This document shows positions 60,774 through 64,000 of a stretch of DNA of 64,000 bases, piece by piece. The stretch's first letter is position 1; the number at the start of each line of letters is the position of its first letter. Location: assembly GCA_015143295.1 (NCBI GenBank), contig CM026565.1, forward strand, positions 14,320,041 to 14,384,040, given 5' to 3'. The position numbers and the translations under genes were made by a program. Source of the stretch: Tetracentron sinense (taxonomy: Eukaryota > Streptophyta > Magnoliopsida > Trochodendrales > Trochodendraceae). A model generated the notes under the pieces. That model saw nothing but the letters and a program-made list of their open reading frames with translations. It searched no databases and had not been told where the DNA came from.

Positions 60774-60873
60774 NNNNNNNNNNNNNNNNNNNNNNNNNNN
60801 NNNNNNNNNNNNNNNNNNNNNNNNNNNNNNNNNNNNNNNNNNNNNNNNNNNNNNNNNNNNNNNNNNNNNNNNN
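60774..60873. other. Assembly gap, exactly 100 N
   Basis: A run of exactly 100 N, the usual placeholder for a scaffold gap of unknown length. The frames reported across it are meaningless. Confidence 0.98.
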
Positions 60874-61012
60874 GGCGCAAAGATCACTCTCCATTGTAAT
60901 GTTTTGCAGCTCTGTCCTGGCTTTTAAGTTCAGGCTAGTTTTTTATAAATGTTTTGAATGTTGCAGTTGTTCCAATTGTACATTTTTTTTAATGGTATCT
61001 TCTCTGGGGCAT
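60874..61012. other. Non-coding stretch right of the gap
   Basis: No exon is recognised between the gap and exon 1. It looks like intron sequence (T-rich, TTTTGCAG at about 60,903-60,910). Confidence 0.5.
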
Positions 61013-61085
61013 GATTTGAAAGGAAATCGACTCTCAGGAACAAGATACCAGATGGATTGGTGACTGTTCATTTTTTGACAAGCCT
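61013..61085 (+). pseudogene. ER: ERECTA LRR exon 1 in window (damaged)
   Basis: Reads D-L-K-G-N-R-L-S-G, then shifts frame (two extra bases near GGAACAAGATACC, one base missing in GATGGATTGG). The usual I-P-D-E-I-G-D-C-S is scrambled. The donor GTAAG is present, but the expected AG acceptor before GATTTG is not seen (GGGCAT instead). Confidence 0.75.
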
Positions 61086-61280
61086 GTAAGTCTTGTTTAT
61101 AAGCGTAACACTGCCGTATCACATGCCCGGGATGGAGCTCTTGCAACACTATAGACTTTTTCATATGGCTGGGTCTCTGTACCGTTGCATTTATGCGCGA
61201 ATAGATGATTGTTGGAGGACTCCTTCTTTTGCTGCATCTGAACAGTTTATTTTTGCCATGTTGATTATTGGCGTTTTCAG

Positions 61281-61358
61281 TGACTCTATCTTTAATGAGA
61301 TTTATGGGGACATACCATTGTCAATTTCAAGTTTGAACATTAAAAATCGAAAATCGCT
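61281..61358 (+). CDS. ER: ERECTA LRR exon 2
   Basis: TTTTCAG acceptor and GTAAG donor; reads F-N-E-I-Y-G-D-I-P-L-S-I-S-S-L in frame. It is 78 nt, 6 nt longer than the norm, and the end (N-I-K-N-R-K-S-L) is unlike the usual K-L-K-Q-L-E-x-L. Confidence 0.75.
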
Positions 61359-61450
61359 GTAAGTTCAATACATGAGATTGTCCTTGAGTTTTAAGGAACG
61401 TCGTTACTTTGTTTTCCTAATGTAATAATTAAATTCGATTGGATTTTCAG

Positions 61451-61519
61451 GATTTGAAAAAATAACCCGTTGATGGACCCTTCCTCAACCTTGCTCAGAT
61501 TCCAAACTTGGAAAATCTT
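61451..61519 (+). pseudogene. ER: ERECTA LRR exon 3 (damaged)
   Basis: TTTCAG acceptor and GTAAG donor. The text for N-N-Q-L-I-G-P and S-T-L-S-Q-I-P-N-L is recognisable only by changing frame several times, because of small indels in A, T and C runs. Length 69 nt. Confidence 0.72.
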
Positions 61520-61608
61520 GTAAGTTTCTAATTTCCACATGTCTCTTTTCCTTTTTATTTTTCACTATTTGTGGTTAAAATGCATAGGTTCCAACACACT
61601 GATTCCAG

Positions 61609-61681
61609 GGACCTGGCCCAGAATAAACTGATTGGGGAGATACCTAGGCTCATTTACTGGAACGAAGATTCCGCAGTATCT
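61609..61681 (+). pseudogene. ER: ERECTA LRR exon 4 (donor lost)
   Basis: Reads D-L-A-Q-N-K-L-I-G-E-I-P-R-L-I-Y-W-N-E after a CCAG acceptor. One extra base then shifts the frame in the last five codons, and the donor GTGAGT reads ATGAGT. Confidence 0.8.
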
Positions 61682-61823
61682 ATGAGTACACCAATATCGT
61701 ACTCTCCACAGTTCATTACTTATTCTTAATGATTACTTACTTACTCCTACTCACCTTTTTTATCCATTAAGTGGGATGATAGTGTAATTGTTTTCTGATT
61801 CTGAGTGAGTTTCTGTAACTCAG

Positions 61824-61894
61824 GGATTGCGAGGAAAGAATTTTGGTAGGGGCTCTCTCTCCTGATATGTGTCAATTGACTGGGTTGTGTATTT
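61824..61894 (+). pseudogene. ER: ERECTA LRR exon 5 (indels in runs)
   Basis: Acceptor AACTCAG and donor GTAAG. Reads G-L-R-G-K-N, then V-G-A-L-S-P-D-M-C-Q-L-T-G-L after a +1 T. A G is missing at the first base and another in the Trp codon near the end. All three changes lie in homopolymers. Confidence 0.8.
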
Positions 61895-61994
61895 GTAAGT
61901 TATTTGACCCACTCTCCCTAAGGTCCCAACACTGCTCCCTCAATTTTCTGATGTATAAATAGCAGTTACCATTCACATCTTCCACCTATGGCAG

Positions 61995-62061
61995 TAATGT
62001 AAGGAACATCTGTTGGGAGCATTCCTCAGAACATTGGCAACGGTACTGGCTTCCAGGTCTT
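61995..62061 (+). pseudogene. ER: ERECTA LRR exon 6 (5-bp deletion)
   Basis: Reads V-R-N and then G-S-I-P-Q-N-I-G-N-G-T-G-F-Q-V-L after a loss of about 5 nt in the N-S-L-T stretch. The first codons are shortened too. Length 67 nt instead of 72. Confidence 0.78.
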
Positions 62062-62150
62062 GTACGTATATCATCTGATAATAGGGCTGGATTTTTTGAA
62101 AATGCATATATGCGGGTTAATTTAGAGTCCTTTATTCCTATGATTGGTAG

Positions 62151-62219
62151 GGACTTGTCCTACAACCAGCTCACAAGAGAGATTCCTTTCAATATTGGCC
62201 TCCTGCAAGTGGCAACATT
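62151..62219 (+). CDS. ER: ERECTA LRR exon 7
   Basis: Intact 69-nt exon between GGTAG and GTAAG, reading D-L-S-Y-N-Q-L-T-R-E-I-P-F-N-I-G-L-L-Q. This exon is 69 nt in ERECTA because its LRR is 23 residues. The G-to-R change in T-R-E departs from the usual T-G-E. Confidence 0.88.
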
Positions 62220-62322
62220 GTAAGTCGCCTGTAACTTCTTTATTCTTTAGCAAGTGAAGAAGATTGATTGTTTGGAACTTCTTTGCCTAATTATATGCTT
62301 CTCATTTGTTTGTGTATGATAG

Positions 62323-62394
62323 ATCTCTGCAAGGAAACCAGCTTTCTGGGAAAATACCATCAGTTATCGGTCTGATGCAGGCACTTGCTATGCT
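62323..62394 (+). CDS. ER: ERECTA LRR exon 8
   Basis: Intact 72-nt exon, acceptor GATAG and donor GTAAGC, reading S-L-Q-G-N-Q-L-S-G-K-I-P-S-V-I-G-L-M-Q-A. The near-invariant ERECTA sequence is conserved. Confidence 0.92.
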
Positions 62395-62537
62395 GTAAGC
62401 TTAATTAATTTACTGTTGTTGGAGCTAATAATAATATAGTATGTTGATAATGGACTTTACTTACAAGACTGATCTCCCAATTGATGTTCTCTTGCCACCA
62501 CTATTTAATTGGTTTATAATTTGCATTTTCAATGCAG

Positions 62538-62561
62538 AAATTTAACTTACACGGAGAAATT
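62538..62561 (+). CDS. ER: ERECTA LRR exon 9, shortened to 24 nt
   Basis: After AATGCAG only AAATTTAACTTACACGG plus AGAAATT remain before GTAAG, encoding N-L-T-Y-T-E-K. The first 48 nt of the normal 72-nt exon (D-L-S-G-N-L-L-S-G-S-I-P-P-I-L-G) are gone. Phase is kept, so a transcript would stay in frame but lose most of one LRR. Confidence 0.82.
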
Positions 62562-62920
62562 GTAAGTTTATTACGCTTTCTTATCTTTCATCCGAATTTT
62601 CTTAGTCTGAACTTTGGTCTAAAGTGCTTATCATTTATTTCCCATCTCCCCTGGATTTAGTTTCTCAAGGACTATAAATCTCCCAGAATTTGTTGATTAC
62701 ATTTTGCTGCTCTAAAGAATCAACCTCATTTCAACAAACCAGCCTCAATGTTAACGCATTGATGGACAGGAACCCTCCATTTTCTTATGTATATATATGA
62801 TGTTAAGAACCACCTGACAGTTTGTACCTATTTGTTGCAGAATGGCTCCATCTTTTACTTCTCAAACCACCCAAGTATTTTGTGCATAAATTTTTGGTTG
62901 GAATGTCTCGGTTGTTGCAG

Positions 62921-62992
62921 GTATTTGCATGGTAACAAGCTGACAGGCTCCATTACCCCAGAGCTTAGAAATATGACGAAACTCCACTACCT
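62921..62992 (+). CDS. ER: ERECTA LRR exon 10
   Basis: Intact 72-nt exon, GTTGCAG to GTAAGG, reading Y-L-H-G-N-K-L-T-G-S-I-T-P-E-L-R-N-M-T-K. Two changes from the usual pattern: I-T-P for I-P-P and L-R-N for L-G-N. Confidence 0.92.
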
Positions 62993-63687
62993 GTAAGGAT
63001 ATTTCTTCATTATTTTCCTAGTCTCAATCAGTAAATGCATTTCATCACCTCATACTTCCACCATAATACACCTTATTGTGGAGTGGATATGCAATGGGGA
63101 TTGGGCCCTTTTATTGGGACCATCTGCTCAATCTTCAAGCTCAAAAATCAGCCTGCTTTGAAGATGTTTAGTCTCTTAAGGTATTTCATTTGTCAGGTAT
63201 TTAGAATCATCCATAGTACTGATAGGTGGTGTGAAACCGAATTTTTTCGGATAGAGGTACTCTGGTACATTCACACTTTGATTTGTAGCCCTAATACTAT
63301 GAAGCATAGGGGGCGGTTACTGTTGTTTTTAGATTGCAGCTATGTAACTCTTTTTCTCTGGTTCATAGTGCATATCTTGGCGACTCCGTGGACATACCTC
63401 AACTTAAGGGAACCACGTAAATCTGGTTTTCTTGTGTGTGCTTGATCTTTATTCTGTCTATTTTTTTGTATCTCACAGATCCTGTTTAGGATTTATTTCC
63501 TAACAAGTACATAAGATAACATAGTCATACATAGGATGGTTTTGTCCCTTTTGCATATATGCCTTGTGGAAGGTGGATTGGGGTAAAAGAAATATCAGCT
63601 GTGCTGCATTGTTAATTACTATGTATTATTACCATGAATCTGAATAATAGATTTCTGTTCTAAAGCCTGTGAATTTTGCATGTGCAG

Positions 63688-63759
63688 GGAACTGAATGAT
63701 AATCAACTCAGTGGGCATATTCCACCCGAGCTTGGGAAGCTCACTGACTTGTTTGACCT
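63688..63759 (+). CDS. ER: ERECTA LRR exon 11
   Basis: Intact 72-nt exon, TGTGCAG to GTAGGT, reading E-L-N-D-N-Q-L-S-G-H-I-P-P-E-L-G-K-L-T-D. The intron before it (62,993-63,687) is the longest in this part of the gene and has no recognisable repeat. Confidence 0.94.
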
Positions 63760-63856
63760 GTAGGTCTTGATGTCCTAATTGTTCTACCCTAGGCATGACT
63801 ACATTTTAATTTTTTGTATTTTCTCAAAAAGAGTTACAAATACAATGTTTTTGCAG

Positions 63857-63928
63857 AAATTTTGCTAACAACAATCTTGAAGGGCCTATTCCTGATAATC
63901 TTAGCTCATGTACAAATCTCAATAGCCT
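63857..63928 (+). CDS. ER: ERECTA LRR exon 12 (last in window)
   Basis: Intact 72-nt exon, TTGCAG to GTAAGC, reading N-F-A-N-N-N-L-E-G-P-I-P-D-N-L-S-S-C-T-N. The gene continues past the window. Confidence 0.94.
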
Positions 63929-64000
63929 GTAAGCATTTATTTAATCTTTGTCCAGCTTCTTTGCCACTTGTTTTCAGCCATTTGAAAATATTACTAAGCG

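Larger units (their letters stand above)
61013..63928 (+). pseudogene. ER: ERECTA-type LRR receptor kinase, ectodomain exons (partial, damaged)
   Basis: Twelve LRR exons of an ERECTA orthologue, a plasma-membrane receptor kinase that perceives EPF/EPFL peptides in organ-shape and stomatal patterning. Exons are 69-72 nt with CT|G-type phase-2 junctions, the known ERECTA layout. Diagnostic text: P-D-M-C-Q-L-T-G-L, D-L-S-Y-N-Q-L-T, S-L-Q-G-N-Q-L-S-G-K-I-P-S, L-N-D-N-Q-L-S-G-H-I-P-P-E-L-G and L-E-G-P-I-P-D-N-L-S-S-C. These fit ERECTA better than ERL1/ERL2. The signal peptide and first LRRs fall in or before the gap; the rest, transmembrane segment and kinase lie past the window. Exons 1, 3, 4, 5 and 6 have frame-disrupting indels, one donor is AT, and exon 9 lost 48 nt, while exons 7, 8 and 10-12 are clean. 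It is either a pseudogene or a functional gene with poor sequence near the gap. Confidence 0.85.

Noticed and set aside
60538-61063. Frames that cross the N run
   Set aside because: They contain translated N; the sequence is unknown.
63035-63445. 136-codon frame in the last large ERECTA intron
   Set aside because: No domain, lies between two well-defined exons, and codon content is not protein-like.

Overview
The window is nuclear DNA of a flowering plant, almost certainly a eudicot. The evidence is a split, intron-rich LRR receptor-kinase gene that matches ERECTA (72-nt LRR exons, phase-2 splice junctions), a Ty3/gypsy chromovirus primed by initiator-Met tRNA, a Ty1/copia fragment, hAT-type MITEs, and a long diverged satellite array. 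No RNA gene, CRISPR array or bacterial-type operon is visible. Most open reading frames in the repeats are chance products of low-complexity DNA.

Layout. From 1 to about 43,350 the ground sequence is a tandem satellite with a monomer of about 179 bp. Its monomers are strongly diverged and arranged in higher-order units of about 2.8-2.9 kb. The satellite is broken by many later insertions: solo LTRs at 5632-7822, 13486-16090, 26873-29574, 30470-35046 (minus strand, itself split by a solo LTR at 31655-34051) and 38507-41058; an LTR-end fragment at 11122-11330; two MITEs (20081-20846, 25165-25593); a LINE zf-RVT fragment (22713-23012); and foldback-element pieces (23491-23592, 41370-41892). The five solo LTRs that lie directly in the satellite, and the one nested at 31655, have perfect 5-bp target-site duplications (TSDs). 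None of them keeps an internal coding region. From 43,351 to 46,933 lies a decayed minus-strand Ty1/copia element with a nested solo LTR, followed by a partial LTR (46934-48845) with a clear TATA box.

From 48,846 to the 100-N gap at 60774-60873 lies one Tekay/Del-like chromovirus: 5' LTR, PBS, gag, protease, RT-RNase H, integrase with chromodomain-like tail, PPT and a truncated 3' LTR. Stops and frameshifts inactivate it, and a related solo LTR sits inside its integrase. Between the gag zinc knuckle and the protease it carries what looks like a 156-nt intron. After the gap, 61013-63928 holds twelve LRR exons of an ERECTA orthologue. Exons near the gap carry indels and those far from it are clean, so the damage may be assembly error, true pseudogenisation, or both.

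The most unusual signal is in the LTRs. Two LTR backbones (A: TGTAGAGCCCCGG... GGGTCGCGACA; B: TGTAGCACCCCGG... GGGGCG(T/G)(G/T)ACA) and two internal repeat cassettes (P: palindrome ACCGATCGATCGGT; Q: a 25-26 bp repeat with core ACAACGTGTTC) occur in all four combinations. Each backbone also carries a tandem array of short inverted repeats whose arms change in a compensatory way from unit to unit, plus a shared GCTGAG-N9-CTCAGC hairpin block.
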